Part shown: positions 6,508-8,094 of the stretch, in pieces
Layout: each line of letters opens with the position of its first letter
How positions within the stretch are numbered: the stretch's first letter is position 1
The notes under the pieces: generated by a model
What the model saw: the letters and a program-made list of their open reading frames with translations, nothing else
The model's database searches: none
Told to the model about the DNA's origin: nothing
Source of the DNA: an uncultured Bacteroidales bacterium
GTDB lineage: Bacteria; Bacteroidota; Bacteroidia; Bacteroidales; UBA932
Reading direction: 5' to 3'
Assembly: GCA_946614205.1 (NCBI GenBank)
Contig: CAMOGR010000173.1
Coordinates: forward strand, 1 to 8,094
Length of the DNA: 8,094 nucleotides
Made by a program: the position numbers and the translations under genes

Positions 6508-7637
6508 AGTTCCGCTCCTACCTTCTTTTTTTCATCCTCTTCGGAGTCCTTCCCGACACGTGGTTCTGCACTTTCTGCATGTCGGGCCTTGCCGGAATAT
6601 GGAAGGTCCTTCTCTGCCTGCCCACGCTCGCAGCTCTGGTGTATCTGGTGAGGATACGCAAGGCCGTAAGGTATACGGAGTCGCTGAGGGTGTATTCGTA
6701 CCTGATTTTCCTCTTTGAATTCCCCAAATTCATCGCGATGCTCGTCTCGCTGCTGCTCAGGGCCTTTGGCGCAGGGGCGGCCGACCTCGCCGCGGCCTGT
6801 GCAGGCGGAGTCGTGGCGCTGTTTTTCGCGGTGATGATTTTCCTTGTGACGACTCATCTCAAGGTCAACGAAGTATCATTGTCGTTCCCGGACCTGCCCC
6901 GGGAGTTTGACGGATTGCGCATCTGCCAGCTTGCCGACTTCCACCTCGGATCGTTCGGCGAGGGCAACGACTACATACGCCGCATCGTCGATACGGTACT
7001 GGGCTGCAGGCCCGACGTCATTCTCTTCACCGGAGACCTTGTGAACTTCGATTCCGCCGAGGCTGATTCATACCTGCAGGAACTGTCCCGCCTGAGCGCG
7101 CCAATGGGCGTCTACGCCATAAGGGGCAACCACGATTATCTGCTGCACGGGCATTTCGACGAAGCTCAGCGCCGTCAGGACCTTCAGCGCCTGCTGGACA
7201 AGGAACGCTCCCTCGGATGGAAGCTTCTCCTGAACGAGTGCGCCCTTCTCGGCAGGGGCGGCTCCGTCATAGCCGTCGCCGGTGTGGAGAACATATCCGG
7301 CAATCCCTATTTCCCCAGCCAGGGAGGAGATCTCGAAAAGGCGCTCGGGGGCGTCCCCGAGGGTACGTTCACCATACTGCTGTCCCACGACCCCACTCAC
7401 TGGAGGGCAGGGGTCATTCCCGACGGACGGCCTTCACTGACGCTTTCAGGCCACACCCACGGACTCAAGTTCAAGCTCGCCGGCATGCACCTCAGCAGCT
7501 GGCACCTTCGGGAGTCGGCCGGGGTCTATACCTCCGGACGTCAGGTGCTCCATGTGTCCAAGGGGCTCGGCAGCGCGTTCGCCTTCCGTCTGGGCGGCTT
7601 CCCCAATATTGACATAATAACTCTCAAAAGGCAATAA
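6504..7637 (+). CDS. Membrane-anchored calcineurin-like metallophosphoesterase
   Basis: A 377-residue protein with four hydrophobic stretches (about residues 5-18, 33-49, 64-86 and 98-117), then a calcineurin-type phosphoesterase domain (about 136-365). All dinuclear-metal motifs are present: D145-x-H147, GD at 177-178, GNHD at 208-211, SHD at 294-296 and GHTHG at 316-320. It resembles the YkuE/YaeI-like group, whose members act on phosphoesters or pyrophosphates including lipid-linked ones; the substrate here is unknown. Positive residues in the RIRK segment (50-53) between the second and third membrane stretches suggest a cytoplasmic loop, which would place the catalytic domain on the cytoplasmic face if there are four helices. 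The ATG overlaps the previous stop by four bases, and the next gene starts three bases after its stop. Confidence 0.92.
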   Translation: MKFRSYLLFFILFGVLPDTWFCTFCMSGLAGIWKVLLCLPTLAALVYLVRIRKAVRYTESLRVYSYLIFLFEFPKFIAMLVSLLLRAFGAGAADLAAACAGGVVALFFAVMIFLVTTHLKVNEVSLSFPDLPREFDGLRICQLADFHLGSFGEGNDYIRRIVDTVLGCRPDVILFTGDLVNFDSAEADSYLQELSRLSAPMGVYAIRGNHDYLLHGHFDEAQRRQDLQRLLDKERSLGWKLLLNECALLGRGGSVIAVAGVENISGNPYFPSQGGDLEKALGGVPEGTFTILLSHDPTHWRAGVIPDGRPSLTLSGHTHGLKFKLAGMHLSSWHLRESAGVYTSGRQVLHVSKGLGSAFAFRLGGFPNIDIITLKRQ

Positions 7638-7640
7638 CCT

Positions 7641-8094
7641 ATGGAAAAATGGCTGATGATTGTCAATCCTGCGTCCGCGTCAGCTTCGACGGCGGAAACC
7701 TGGGTTGAGTCCAAAAGAATCCTCCTTGCCGGAGGGCTGGATGTGGAGCACGTGCTCACGCAGCATCCTGGCCATGCAATAGACCTTGCCCGGGAAGGTG
7801 CGGAAAAGGGATTCCGAAAGTTCATCGCGGTGGGAGGAGACGGTACCATACACGAAGTCATGACCGGTCTGCTGCGTTACGCCGACGCTGCCCACTCCTC
7901 ACTTTCGGACTTCACGCTGGGTGTCCTGCCCTATGGCACGGGCAACGACTGGATACGTACATCGCTGATTCCCAAGGATATGAACGAGGCCGCAGCTTGC
8001 ATAGTCCGCGGCAAGACGGCCCCCGAAGACGTAGTGCGCCTCACCATGGATTCGGGCGTCTTCTGCATGGCGAACATCGGCGGGGGCGGCATCG
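7641..8094 (+). CDS. Diacylglycerol kinase-family lipid kinase, N-terminal part (runs off the window)
   Basis: The visible 151 codons form the N-terminal part of a DagK catalytic domain, which phosphorylates a lipid alcohol (diacylglycerol, sphingoid base or similar) with a nucleotide triphosphate at the inner face of the membrane. Family marks are MIVNPASA (6-13), VGGDGTIHEV (64-73) holding the nucleotide-binding GGDGT, and VLPYGTGNDW (95-104). A complete protein of this family has about 290-320 residues, so about half is missing. The start ATG lies three bases after the phosphoesterase stop. Which lipid it uses cannot be told; Bacteroidetes make sphingolipids as well as glycerolipids, so both are possible. 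An adjacent membrane phosphoesterase could oppose or complement it, which is inference from position. Confidence 0.93.
   Translation, partial: MEKWLMIVNPASASASTAETWVESKRILLAGGLDVEHVLTQHPGHAIDLAREGAEKGFRKFIAVGGDGTIHEVMTGLLRYADAAHSSLSDFTLGVLPYGTGNDWIRTSLIPKDMNEAAACIVRGKTAPEDVVRLTMDSGVFCMANIGGGGI

Overview
The window comes from a GC-rich member of the Bacteroidales; genus cannot be fixed from this sequence. The evidence is a SusC-type TonB-dependent receptor with its ECF sigma factor and FecR anti-sigma factor, a DUF4954-family gene typical of Bacteroidetes, and two promoters with the Bacteroidetes -7 element TAnnTTTG. I see no mobile element, CRISPR array, tRNA, rRNA or convincing intrinsic terminator, and nearly all of the window is coding.

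Left half, minus strand (3994 down to 1): a cell-surface signalling operon, in transcription order an ECF sigma factor (3944-3402), a FecR-type membrane anti-sigma factor (3343-2453) and a SusC-family receptor carrying an N-terminal STN signalling domain (2456 to beyond position 1, C-terminus missing). The expected logic is that substrate binding at the receptor is relayed through its periplasmic STN domain to FecR, which releases or activates the sigma factor. A SusD-like partner would be expected just outside the left edge. The receptor start overlaps the fecR stop as ATGA. The 58-bp gap between sigma and fecR is bracketed by a perfect 11-bp inverted repeat that reaches the sigma stop codon and ends two bases before the fecR start.

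Right half, plus strand (3998 to 8094): a tightly packed run of four genes: apt (adenine phosphoribosyltransferase), a DUF4954 protein with a beta-helix-like repeat architecture and no known function, a membrane-anchored calcineurin-like metallophosphoesterase, and a diacylglycerol/sphingosine-kinase-family lipid kinase cut by the right edge. Junctions are TGATG, ATGA and a 3-bp gap, so they are very probably co-transcribed.

The two units diverge from a 53-bp spacer (3945-3997) in which their promoters interlock: the sigma-gene promoter has a full TTTG-N20-TACATTTG match whose -33 element abuts the TATCTTTG element of the apt promoter. The apt element lies only seven bases from the apt ATG, so the apt mRNA should be leaderless or almost so. 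The items most worth following are this interlocked promoter, the inverted repeat before fecR, and the uncharacterised DUF4954 protein in its conserved-looking operon.
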